Shown here piece after piece: positions 1 through 7,833 of a stretch of DNA of 10,580 bases (within the stretch, counting starts at the first letter, position 1; the number at the start of each line of letters is the position of its first letter). The stretch lies in assembly GCA_032353305.1 (NCBI GenBank), contig JAUCNG010400033.1, positions 1-10,580 on the forward strand. Reading direction: 5' to 3'. Made by a program: the position numbers and the translations under genes. The notes under the pieces were generated by a model, which saw only the letters and a program-made list of their open reading frames with translations, made no database searches and was not told the origin of the DNA. This DNA comes from Cephalothrix spiralis (lineage: Eukaryota; Nemertea; Palaeonemertea; Archinemertea; Cephalotrichidae).

Positions 1-60
1 TCTGGCGGCCCCCCGGACGGGGCCCGGGCCCCGGGGCTCCAGCCCTGGTTACCCCCCCCT
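1..60. other. GC-rich edge segment with a 16-bp palindrome
   Basis: The first 60 bases are overwhelmingly G and C, in sharp contrast with the AT-rich remainder. Positions 18-33 form a perfect 16-bp palindrome (CGGGGCCCGGGCCCCG). No reading frame of note crosses it. It could be the end of a GC-rich repeat or CpG-rich element lying mostly outside the window, or an assembly edge. The sequence alone does not decide. Confidence 0.5.
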
Positions 61-387
61 CTCTCGACGCCACTGCGTTACGTTCCTAAAGGCTTCAATT
101 AAGAAATATAATACTTAAGGTGACGTTGGTCGTTGGGGTTGTGGTATACTGCAGTATTTCGTTCGATTATTTTTCTCTGCCACAATATTCGGCTACAAAA
201 ATATGAGAATGACTCATAGTTAAGAATATTGATCCGTTCACTAAACGTAATTAAATTTTCACGCGAAGTGTAGAAAACTTTTGTTTTTACCACGATTACT
301 CTTCTAAAAACGCTCTTTTATCGCAGGATCTAATAAATGGATTTGTAACGAATTTTGACTGATAATAGGTTAAGAAAGTGAGGTAGG
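61..387. other. AT-rich non-coding stretch
   Basis: No convincing gene. A 64-codon minus-strand frame exists here (99-293), but its translation has no domain-like composition and no supporting signals. The stretch ends at the left flank of the palindromic element, with AGGTAGG at 381-387. Confidence 0.5.
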
Positions 388-499
388 TGTCCTGGTACCC
401 TTGGATCAAGGACCCAGTCTAACTTGAAATGGTGTGTACTATGCATAGTACACAACATTTCAAGTTAGACTGGGTACTTGATCCAAGGGTACCAGGATA
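388..499. mobile_element. Near-perfect palindromic foldback element (MITE-like)
   Basis: Bases 390-443 are the reverse complement of 444-497 with only two mismatches (at 411 and 432), meeting at the centre ATGCAT (441-446). The outer ends read TCCTGGTACCC... and ...GGGTACCAGGA. AGGTAGG occurs on both sides (381-387 and 500-506), which fits a 7-bp target-site duplication if the element is 388-499. There is no coding capacity. Such structures are typical of non-autonomous foldback or MITE-type DNA transposons. The family is not recognised. The near identity of the arms points to a young insertion or to ongoing arm correction. Confidence 0.75.
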
Positions 500-506
500 A
501 GGTAGG

Positions 507-1010
507 GGTCGTTTTCTAATCTCGCAAGTTTCGCCGATAGGTAGCGATTTGTAATAATCTTAAAATCGTTCCAGATCTAAATCGCAATTTTACTTTATCT
601 GCATATTTGTGTACTTGTATCTAAAATAGAGCGGAACATCTATATTTCATGGAAGTATAATGTCGTATATTGTGATTTACTATACATAAAAATGTTATCC
701 ACTCTTACTAAATGATAAGAGTGCACACTAAGCATAAATCAGGCTTAGCATCGAAACGACTTCGATCAAAAAACGGCTAAAATAGTTCCTGAAAATCGGC
801 GCAGATCCCTGTAAAATAATTTTGAAAGCAAATCGATTAATCATTAATAACCCAATGTCTCCATATATTCATATTTTATTAATTATGAATTAAAATACAA
901 ATATAAAACAAGAACGACAGTCACTTTCGACCGCAAAAATGAACAAAGGCCAATAACTCCGAAATTGGTAAAGAGAGGGTTATTTATGTGCGCGACACAC
1001 CTATCAGTCA
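507..1010. other. AT-rich intergenic stretch with the likely 3' flank of the MADF gene
   Basis: No coding region is visible. A small hairpin (CTAAGC/GCTTAG) surrounds about 729-750. The part nearest 1010 is probably the 3' untranslated region of the minus-strand MADF gene. Confidence 0.4.
875..880 (-). terminator. Candidate polyadenylation signal (AATAAA) of the MADF gene
   Basis: On the minus strand these bases read AATAAA, about 130 nt beyond the stop codon at 1011-1013. It is the nearest canonical hexamer downstream that I saw. In such AT-rich DNA the motif occurs often by chance. Confidence 0.4.
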
Positions 1011-2771
1011 TTACCTATACATTGGTGAAGTAAAGATGAGCTGTTGCTGTTGTTCCTGGGTAAATACAGGTAGAGGAAGAGGCATCGTTTGCGGAGCAAC
1101 AGGCTGTTGATACTGCATTGATCGCTGCATAAAAGGTGGTTGGTACGTCTGAGATGCTATCGAGACCAACTTTGGGGATGATACGGAACTGGGAGGATAT
1201 GTTGGGATTTCATCATCACTGCTGGAGTCCGAGTCAGAAAAAATCTCTATGCGGTCTATTGCTTTAAAGAAAAAGTGTCTCAAAACTTTGTAGTTGACCG
1301 TGGACATGGTAATCACGCAGATATGGACGTAGGTGGCGAAGGCGGTCTGCTCGGTGATTGGCTGCTGGTGTGCAGGGCTGATTTCTTTTAGGATCTTGTT
1401 GGACTCATCACTGACCGAGTTCATGTCAGAATCAAACGTTGCCGAAAGTGTTCTGAGGATTATTTTTCTCACATATTTGTACTTGTCCTTGGACATGGCG
1501 ATCACGCTGTCGCGGACGTAGGTGGCGAAGGCGGTCTGCTCGGTGATTGCCGGATGTCGTTCAGGGCTGATGTCTTCGAGGATCTTGTTGGACTCCTGCA
1601 ATCTCTTCGGGACGGATTCAAGTTGCTGAATGGATGCGGGTCGGGTATGGATGATGTCAGGCTCAATGAGATCAAGCTCGGCGCAGGTACCCTCAGCAGT
1701 ATTTAGGTCTTTCGCAATAGTGGCCTTTACCTGTGAAGACAAATAATAAAAACAGTTGTAAAATGAATGCAAATTGAATTGCCATTAAATAAATGAGGCT
1801 AAGTAAAAGTGAAGTATTTTTACCACTCGACTTAGATGGCTTAGATAGCTTCTATAAAAGTCAATCATAACGCAGAAGATTTGAGATTGGAACTACGATA
1901 TTGACAAAATGGTCTCATATCGAACGATATCACTACACAATGCCTCATTGAACACTCGTGTTGTCAAATAATCGCGACCAGTGTTCAGCCACCTCGAACT
2001 GAGGATTACGCGACAGGCTATTAGGGGCTGTAAATCGCTGTTCTGTTTATCCGGCTTACTCCACATAACTTACGAAGTTACATTATAAATTAATTTTCAT
2101 ATTAGATAAAAACATGATTTAAAAAATCAAATAATAATATCAGGTAATAAAATCACTATTGACTATTTAGTAAGGGAGTTCGATTTTATAACTGAAATCG
2201 TCCCAGAACTCGGGCTAAAACTCTCCGTTCTAGAACTCGTGCTGTTAAGAATTCGAATTGATTTACTAAAACACTTGATAATTTATAGTCTACTTACACT
2301 ACTGCAGGGTTCAGAAGGGTGTCGGGTGACGGTTTTCAGAAATTTGAACTTTGTAATGATCCACTCCTCCCTCTCAGTGAGCTTAGGAGTACCATGCCCA
2401 GTCATCTTCTTGTAAAGGCGCGTATGGATGTCCCTGAGTGACTTAAACCATCCTCTGAGGAGTTTTGAAGTCTTGCCCATCTGCTGTGCCTGGTCCTCCC
2501 ATATCTTGCCTTTCTTGTCAGTCCTCCTGTAGTCGGTAATTTCCATGTTCCAGAGGATAGGATTGACTTTGAGGAACTCAAGCATGAGCTCCTCGTCTTT
2601 CCCTGACAGGAAAAACGTGGTCTTCTTGGCCCTCGTCTTCTTCTTCTTGGTCTTGGAATCAGGATGGCGGGAGGGAGAGGAGGTAACTGATGCAGCATCA
2701 AAAGAACCATCACTGGCAGGGGACCGCGAGCGATAACGAATTGATGAATCGGCGGGGGATGGTGTATTCAT
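1011..2771 (-). CDS. MADF (Myb/SANT-like) domain protein, two exons, with duplicated BESS-like C-terminal module
   Basis: Join of exon 2298-2771 and exon 1011-1730, giving 397 residues. Residues 1-57 are Ser/Arg-rich (RYRSRSPAS) with a basic stretch at 40-50 (KTKKKKTRAKK), a likely nuclear signal. Residues 58-146 look like a MADF three-helix DNA-binding domain: DEELMLEFLKVNPILWN, then IWEDQAQQMG, then LLRGWFKSLRD, ending EEWIITKFKFL. Exon 2 carries two 63-residue tandem copies (204-266 and 267-329), each with ITEQTAFATYV and a hydrophobic pattern resembling a BESS-type protein-interaction motif. An acidic Ser/Asp cluster and a Pro/Gln-rich tail follow. MADF proteins usually act as nuclear transcription regulators. 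Related proteins also accompany Harbinger-type transposases, but none is present here. The ATG at 2771 has a purine at -3, yet the frame stays open upstream to a splice acceptor at 2828, so the true N terminus may lie further 5'. Domain assignment is by eye. Confidence 0.8.
1218..1595 (-). repeat. 63-codon in-frame tandem duplication inside MADF exon 2
   Basis: Copy 1 is 1595-1407 and copy 2 is 1406-1218, each exactly 189 nt and in frame. A 35-base block beginning GACGTAGGTGGCGAAGG is identical at 1326-1360 and 1515-1549. The protein copies both start ESNKIL and share ITEQTAFATYV, then diverge towards their C-terminal halves. The conserved core against drifting flanks suggests the core is under constraint. 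Confidence 0.9.
1731..2297 (-). other. Phase-0 spliceosomal intron of the MADF gene
   Basis: The donor on the minus strand is GTAAGT (2297-2292), directly after the codon pair AGT AGT. The acceptor is a pyrimidine-rich tract ending TTGTCTTCACAG (AG at 1732-1731). Both boundaries fall between codons, so splicing joins ...SEPCSS to VKATIAKD... without a shift. It removes the in-frame stop that otherwise follows exon 1 at once. Length is 567 bp. No gene or strong repeat was seen inside. Confidence 0.85.
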
Positions 2772-2827
2772 GACTCTATCTCGGCCTCGGTCCTTAGCTA
2801 TCTTTGATTTATATTCATGTTGTAATT

Positions 2828-2830
2828 CTG
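2828..2830 (-). promoter_or_regulatory. Candidate splice acceptor upstream of the MADF start
   Basis: On the minus strand a long pyrimidine-rich run (from about 2871) ends CTCTCTATTACAG, with CAG at 2830-2828. After it the reading frame is open into the MADF ATG at 2771 and would add residues LQHEYKSKIAKDRGRDRV. The extension is hydrophilic and basic, like the following N terminus. If used, an upstream exon must lie beyond the SINE. It may instead be a 5' untranslated splice or unused. Confidence 0.35.
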
Positions 2831-2841
2831 TAATAGAGAGA

Positions 2842-2871
2842 AGGTTGGAGTAGGTTGGAGTAGGTTGGAGT
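2842..2871. repeat. Three tandem copies of a 10-bp unit (AGGTTGGAGT)
   Basis: Copies lie at 2842-2851, 2852-2861 and 2862-2871, with no mismatch. The array abuts the SINE on its 5' side. Read on the minus strand it is a pyrimidine-rich tract directly before the candidate MADF acceptor. Confidence 0.85.
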
Positions 2872-3050
2872 AGTGCGCCTCGGTGGAGAAGTGGTAAAGC
2901 TCTGAGCTATGCCGGGGTTACCGGGATCGATACTGGGGATTGACATCACTTTCAATCGAGAGGAACCCTCAGCACACACGCTCCCTGGGTGGCTTATTCA
3001 GGTTAAATACGTAGTCTCTACCTTCGTGTTAAACCAGGCTCTTATATAGA
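2872..3050 (+). mobile_element. tRNA-derived SINE (decayed; 3' limit uncertain)
   Basis: The head resembles a tRNA gene. An A-box-like TGGAGAAGTGG lies at 2884-2894 and a degenerate B box GGGATCGATAC at 2923-2933, spaced as in RNA polymerase III internal promoters. The T-arm stem flanking the B box is only partly paired, so this is not an intact tRNA. A non-tRNA body follows (2940 to about 3050). No clear poly(A) tail or target-site duplication was identified, so the 3' limit is a guess. Transcription would run opposite to the MADF gene. Confidence 0.6.
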
Positions 3051-3688
3051 AAATATATTAAAACGCGTCGAGAAGTCATCTAACCCCCTTTATATTATAG
3101 AAGAAGAAAATTTTAATACGGCCATTGTCCTCCATACTGTATTAATGCTGTTTTGTAGACATTTGGTAGAGTACAGTAGTTATTCATCCAGGTCGTCGCG
3201 AGATCATCGGCAACACGCCGAGCGTACTACGCATATGGTGTCTCATAAGTTACTTATACGTCGGGTATAAGTCGAGAACGCTGACATACGTTGGCCATAC
3301 GCGGTTATAAGTTAAAGATTTTGGCTCGAATTCAGCCTTTCATAGAAAATAATGAATGACCCAGACATTTGCAGTGTTGTTTTTATGGATTCAAGTATAA
3401 AAAGTTAAGAAAAGTACTCACCTAAAGCATTTTTGCCACATATTCCAATAATATATATTTCCGTACTCGTACGTTGTACACTAGCTAGCTTACACTGTAC
3501 ACGAAGTTACACAATGAATCATGATATACCAATCACCACAAATAAATGTATTTTTAGCATACAATCAATACCTATTGAATTGAAGAATGATTGATTTGGA
3601 TTTGGACTTCTGATATTTAAATCATTTACTCTCATTTCTGTGATAAACCAATTATCTCGTGACGTAAAAAAACACACACACAGTACAC
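3051..3688. other. AT-rich intergenic stretch
   Basis: No gene seen. It contains one copy of a dispersed repeat (3259-3299) and a hairpin ACTTATAC/GTATAAGT around 3252-3272. Just before the TATA box lies a short CA-rich run (about 3671-3682). Confidence 0.4.
3259..3299 (+). repeat. Dispersed repeat, copy 1
   Basis: About 41 bp matching 5729-5770 closely. The shared core is ATAAGTCGAGAACGCTG, followed by similar TACGTT and GCCATA blocks. A shorter related piece is at 5320-5344. The family is not recognised. It is probably part of a longer decayed mobile element. Confidence 0.6.
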
Positions 3689-3696
3689 TATAAATA
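3689..3696 (+). promoter_or_regulatory. TATA box (TATAAATA)
   Basis: A consensus TATA element (CTATAAATAGCG context) lies 53 nt before the last base preceding the ATG of the 91-codon ORF at 3749. A start of transcription would be expected near 3715-3725. That leaves a short 5' leader and fits a functional RNA polymerase II core promoter. Confidence 0.55.
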
Positions 3697-3748
3697 GCGC
3701 AAGTTTTGATTTTTAGTTTAGTTAGTTTAGATAATTAAATCGTTACAT

Positions 3749-4024
3749 ATGGCTGCATCTAATCATACGAATTTTATTTTTATTTTAATTGTTCACGAAG
3801 AACATTTTTATTACATCGTATGGGATAATTTCTTTTGGGCAGCGAGTGAACATCCGAATGACAATCAAGCACAAGATCATTTTCGTGAGTCTGAGTCTGA
3901 TGGATCTGATATAAATACCGTTACTGATGAAATAGATGATCATATTCCGACACTTGCGACAACACACGAATGGTTGTCAGAAAATGGCAACATCGTAACA
4001 GAAGCCACGGATGGCATTCAATAA
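3749..4024 (+). CDS. Small acidic protein of unknown function (91 aa)
   Basis: The family is not recognised. The N-terminal part (residues 1-32) is hydrophobic and aromatic (HTNFIFILIV, then FYYIVWDNFFW) but too interrupted for a clear signal peptide or membrane helix. The C-terminal part is hydrophilic and acidic (ESESDGSDINTVTDEIDDH). Support comes from a good TATA box upstream and an AATAAA (4020-4025) overlapping the stop. There is also a diverged second copy of its 3' half and flank at 4186-4380. The start codon has G at +4 but no purine at -3. It could be a short gene, an exon, or the remnant of a mobile element's ORF. A possible acceptor (TTTCTTTTGGGCAG, ending 3842) lies inside the frame, so only the part from about 3843 might be exon. 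Confidence 0.45.
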   Translation: MAASNHTNFIFILIVHEEHFYYIVWDNFFWAASEHPNDNQAQDHFRESESDGSDINTVTDEIDDHIPTLATTHEWLSENGNIVTEATDGIQ

Positions 4025-4106
4025 AGAATGTTTCTTAAACCTTCATGGATTGTGGTGCACAACAGGTTTGATTGACATGAGTGAAAACATTTGTCTAAAT
4101 CTAAGT
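3877..4106 (+). repeat. Diverged duplication, copy 1 (3' half of the 91-aa ORF plus 3' flank)
   Basis: Pairs with 4186-4380. Matching blocks run in the same order: TCATTTTCGTGAGTCTGAG, then ACAGAAGCCACGGATGGCA with the stop codon, then TTTCTTAAACCTTCATGG. The last is a block around GTGAAAACATTTGTCTAAAT. Confidence 0.7.
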
Positions 4107-4185
4107 GATAACAATATATATGCATTATTGTTAAGGATAATGAACAATAAAATATTAAGTAAAAATATAGTTCGATGAAAAAAAA

Positions 4186-4380
4186 TCATTTTCGAGAGAC
4201 TGAGCCAGAATGCCAGATATAAAAAAGATCGCCATTTGGTACAAGACACCAGCAAGACACAGCAGCCACTGTTGGCAGTCTATAAAGGCTTTTCTTAAAC
4301 TTCCATGTATGCCGGTACTCACTGTGATTCCAAACAGCTTTTATTGATATGTGTGAAACATTTTTGTCTAAAATTTAAGT
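4186..4380 (+). pseudogene. Broken second copy of the 3' half of the 91-aa ORF
   Basis: Aligns block by block with 3877-4106. It first reads HFRETEPECQI then a stop, against HFRESESDGSD in copy 1. Later, in another frame, it reads TAATVGSL then stop at 4283-4285, against TEATDGIQ then stop. Relative to copy 1 it has lost about 35 bp and carries at least one frameshift and a premature stop, so it is not coding as it stands. The similarity continues about 95 bp past the stop, so the duplicated unit included 3' flanking DNA. Confidence 0.6.
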
Positions 4381-5090
4381 TTTAGAAAATCAATGCTTTT
4401 GAAAAAAAATTGAAGGAATAATTATTCGATTGGATCAAATGATTTAACAATTACAGGTAAAAATTGTGCTTATAATTCAAAAATATTTTTATAAATGATT
4501 AAATGTATATATTATGATCAAATTAACTATAGGCCTACCAAAGAGATATAGTATCCGTTCATGTTGGAGGTATTACTATAGAATTTGATACACTGTACGT
4601 GTATTATCATTTATTTATTTGTTTTTATAATATTCAAATATTGAAGCGCTGAAAAAAGTTTTAGGAAAGTTTTATTTTCACAGCAATCAAACCAGCTAAA
4701 CACAGAAAAACATGGCGGCGATGCAAAAATGGTTTTTGCTTTGTCGCATCGTTTTTCGGCGATTAGACGTTTGCTGATACCAATCAACTTTTTCGGCGTT
4801 TAGCTGCTTTGTTTGGACTGAAAACCTTGATTTCATATTTTTGCCGCCGCCACTGACGACAACAAAAATTATAAAAAATATAACTTAAAATTAACAGAAT
4901 TATATACACTGTATAGTTTGTGAATTGTACATTTAAATGCATTAAAGGAAATTATAATAACATTTTATGATCTGCTCATTGTTTATCAAATTTTTTCTCA
5001 GACAATATTAGATCTTTTGAATTTATTGATTATCCGTTATTAACTAATCAAATAAAAAATCCTTCCGGGTTTCTATCATAATTATTGTAT
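4381..5090. other. AT-rich non-coding stretch with a decayed inverted repeat
   Basis: No gene seen. 4693-4710 (CAGCTAAACACAGAAAAA) and 4789-4806 (TTTTTCGGCGTTTAGCTG) are inverted copies with three mismatches. GGCGGCG near 4714 faces GCCGCCGCC near 4843. Together they suggest an old foldback element of about 150 bp. Confidence 0.35.
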
Positions 5091-5204
5091 TTTACATAGT
5101 CGCAAGCGCCTTCCGGACGGAGTGGAAGTTTTTTTTAGAACTGTTTACCCCCGGCAATCGGAGGCTTTTTTATATATTTCGAGCTCTCATTTGGGTTGAT
5201 GTTT

Positions 5205-5536
5205 TATTTTGGGTGAGTGGCTGAAGCCCCCCGGCTCTACGGTTCCTGCCTATACATGCTCTCTCTCTCTCATCGTGCTGTCTATATGCGCTCAGCACTA
5301 GTATTAGGTCGTAAACTACTACGTCGGGTAAGTCATACGCCATATGAGAAATGAGCATATCGGAATAGGGTTTGGAGCAAACGCGGCGCCTCAAGTGTGA
5401 ATTTTATAAATCCGCAAGGGGATGTGATTCGCGTTTTGTCCCTACAGGATATTGAACCTATCATACCTGGTGATCTTAGAAATTTATACGTCCTTAAAAG
5501 TGGATCTGTTAAAAGCACGCTGGTATAAGCTGCCAT
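5205..5536. pseudogene. Possible decayed coding fragment of unknown identity (strand unclear)
   Basis: This segment is less AT-rich than its surroundings. On the plus strand one frame is open from 5217 to 5528 apart from a single TGA at 5352-5354. It reads ...SALVLGRKLLRRVSHTPYEK, stop, then AYRNRVWSKRGASS... and ends KSGSVKSTLV at TAA 5526-5528. On the minus strand a 67-codon frame (5536-5333) starts with a favourable context (A at -3, G at +4), which leaves the strand undecided. A TATA-like run lies at about 5166-5178. No family was recognised, and a dispersed-repeat piece (5320-5344) lies inside. The open frames may be chance. Confidence 0.22.
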
Positions 5537-6615
5537 ACTTTTGAGCGTACGCCAACGTCCTCTTCATGATTTCATTAAGAAAGTATGTTGAATATGTTAG
5601 AGGTAGGTTACTCATGTCGAGATACGTTAGGCCTACAGTAAATCTAACTTTTTGATATTGAACCTACGAGTATAACTTTATACTTCTAACCATTCTTATT
5701 AGTTAATTCTGGTTAATTATACGTTATTCGTTGGGCATAAGTCGAGAACGCTGGACGTACGTTTGCCATAAGTTATATATAAGTCAGTGATAAGTTACTA
5801 ATAGGTTAGACTTATGATATATGTATATAAGTACGTTACTTGCTCTGACGTGGGTAGTGGGTTTTCCCACAATCAATCGAACATTGCCTTTATTGCATTT
5901 GATATCTATGAACAGGATTAATAACACAAAAACACGGTTGGGCTGTTAAAAGTGCGCAAATAACTATGATCTATTTGATCAAATGGAATGATAGTTTAAT
6001 TTGTTAGGCACTTATTTGTCTCATAATGGCTTAAGGGCTAATAGGAAAACGGGTGACATAGCAAAATGAACTTCACAAAATGGCTGAAACCTGAAAAATG
6101 ATTTAAAACAAATATTTTTTTGATGGAAATTGGAAAATTGATCATAGATTTATTTTAGGTTGGTCGCTTTTTGTCCACAGTCTTATGTTTCAGAGAACTT
6201 CATTCAAACGTTCTCATGATAAAAGATCATATATTTTCGATGCATGTTTTTAATCTGGTTTATTTTCCAGCCAAATACATGTATGACTAATGACATAGCT
6301 AAATCGACATTTTTAGCTCATATTAAATCAAAGCACTAGTCTATTGCTATCGAACTAGAAGTTCCACAGGAACATTGAAAGTTTTCACATAAGACAAGGG
6401 CCAGACAAAGCATATATGACATGGTGTACTCACGCTAATCATAAATCACGCTAAGCATAATTTTCAAATTGCAACCCTATATATTAAAAAAAAAGACTGG
6501 CCCATGACTTTATAAATCACACTATCACACTAAGCAAAATTTCCTTGTAACAGTGGTTGTAAGGAAATCATGCTCAGTCTAGTGATAGTATACATAAGGT
6601 ATATTACGGTATCAG
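5537..6615. other. AT-rich non-coding stretch
   Basis: No gene seen. It holds dispersed-repeat copy 2 (5729-5770). Short related motifs also recur, such as ATAAATCACGCTAAGCA (about 6440-6456) and CACACTAAGCA (about 6525-6535), just before the minisatellite. Confidence 0.4.
5729..5770 (+). repeat. Dispersed repeat, copy 2
   Basis: Same orientation as the copy at 3259-3299, with scattered substitutions and single-base gaps. It is followed by several ATAAGTTA-like words, as in the surroundings of copy 1, so the true repeat may be longer. Confidence 0.6.
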
Positions 6616-6815
6616 GACAATTCGCCCCAAGACAATTCGCCCCGAGACAATTCGCCCCAGACAATTCGTCCCTAGACAATTCGCCCCGAGACAATTCGCC
6701 CCGAGACAATTCGCCTCTGAGACAATTCGCCCCTGGGACAATTCGCCCCGAGACAATACGTCCCAAGACAATTCGCCCCTGAGACAATTCGCCCCGAGAC
6801 AATTCGCCCCCAAAA
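6616..6815. repeat. Minisatellite of about 13 units, 15-bp consensus GACAATTCGCCCCGA
   Basis: Units start at 6616, 6631, 6646, 6660, 6675, 6690, 6705, 6721, 6737, 6752, 6767, 6783 and 6798. Lengths are 14-18 bp, mostly 15. ACAATTCG is nearly constant; C/T changes give TTCGTCCC and variation falls at the unit ends. Beyond 6815 the pattern decays through ACAAATTCGCCCC and AAATTCGTCCCC. The multiple-of-three period makes most frames open on both strands, producing low-complexity ORFs (such as repeated RGELS) that should not be taken as genes. Confidence 0.95.
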
Positions 6816-6989
6816 CACAAATTCGCCCCAAAAATTCGTCCCCAAATTTCAAAATTTAAAATGAATTTTAATGCTTTTTAATTCTATTTCGATTGGTTTT
6901 TTGAAAGTTATTATTGACGCTAATCAATATAGCATAGTCATAATTGACATGGAGAAGAGACCCCTAAGCTTTACTAGGTTTTAAACGTC

Positions 6990-7079
6990 TATCTGTAATG
7001 ACCCAAATTGTGAAATTTCGTCCCAAATTTCAAAATTTGAAATAAGGGAGAAATTTCGCGTTTTGGGTCATTACAGATA
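6990..7079. mobile_element. Hairpin (foldback) element of about 90 bp
   Basis: The left arm 6990-7024 and right arm 7046-7079 are inverted copies. The outer 18 bases (TATCTGTAATGACCCAAA) match perfectly. The inner part matches around GAAATTTC with a few changes and one gap. The loop contains AAATTTCAAAATTTG. This is probably a small non-autonomous element or part of one. Confidence 0.65.
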
Positions 7080-7833
7080 TGGGTATTTGTGGTAATAATT
7101 TAGACTGGTAAGTGCGTCAATGAGATTTTTTAAAAGCAATCTCTTTAATACCCGGAGACAAAGGTATTTAATATTCCATGTATTTAACATCTTTTACTGC
7201 ATTTTAACCATTTTTAAAGTCATTTAAGTCATTATTAATGTACTTTTTAGAGCGTTCTCAAAAAGGCGATAGGCGTCTCAAACAGTATCTTTCGAATAAA
7301 AGAAGGCCCAACAGACAAACAATTGTTAAAAATGACGTCGTAGACTTTTGAATTCGGTCCTTAAATGTGCTCCAAAATTACACACTTTTACGTCGTCAAA
7401 ATTTTTGCGATAAAATTCAGACACTCTAGTAAACGAATGATATAATATAACTTTCATGCATAATTAATGTCACGTTATATTTTAAAGATTGATTTGATTG
7501 GATGAGGTCAAACATTCTCACCGAGTATAGAAACATACGCGATGAAAAAAAGACCACAGATGTTAAATACAATGTCACAGTACAGAGACACCAATAATTA
7601 TATTATATAAAAAGCATTGGAGTTGGATCATCTATTTCCGTCAATCTATTAAAGAATAATTTCTATTCATTTAATTGTTGTCAATATTTCAAGACGAATG
7701 AGTTCAGTTAGACCATATATGTATACTGTACTTCATCGCTTCAGGTACAGAATTCAATGTTTCAAAGACATCGTTGTCTTTTGTTCCGAAAAGAGAACTA
7801 AGGTAATTGGACATTTATCTAAAAGGAAAACAT
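7080..7833. other. AT-rich non-coding stretch
   Basis: I see no gene, strong repeat or RNA feature here. Confidence 0.4.

Noticed and set aside
1333-1521. 62-codon plus-strand frame
   Set aside because: It lies antisense to the well-supported MADF exon 2.
2402-2736. Alternative frames over MADF exon 1 on both strands (2402-2713 minus, 2545-2736 plus)
   Set aside because: They are frame shadows of the MADF exon, with low-complexity or arginine-rich translations.
2872-2945. Functional tRNA gene
   Set aside because: A and B boxes are recognisable but the B box is degenerate and the T-arm does not pair properly, so this is a SINE head.
3785-3967. 60-codon minus-strand frame
   Set aside because: It lies opposite the 91-codon ORF, which has the TATA box and duplicated 3' end. 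No separate support exists.
4043-4255. 70-codon minus-strand frame
   Set aside because: It spans AT-rich flank and the broken duplicate, and its hydrophobic translation is typical of AT-rich chance frames.
6616-6815. CRISPR-like array
   Set aside because: Units are 15 bp and directly adjacent with no unique spacers. This is a minisatellite in eukaryotic DNA.
6530-6852. Several overlapping open frames on both strands with repeated RGELS, GANCL or DNSPR peptides
   Set aside because: They come only from the 15-bp minisatellite, whose multiple-of-three period keeps frames open. There is no protein-like composition outside the repeat.
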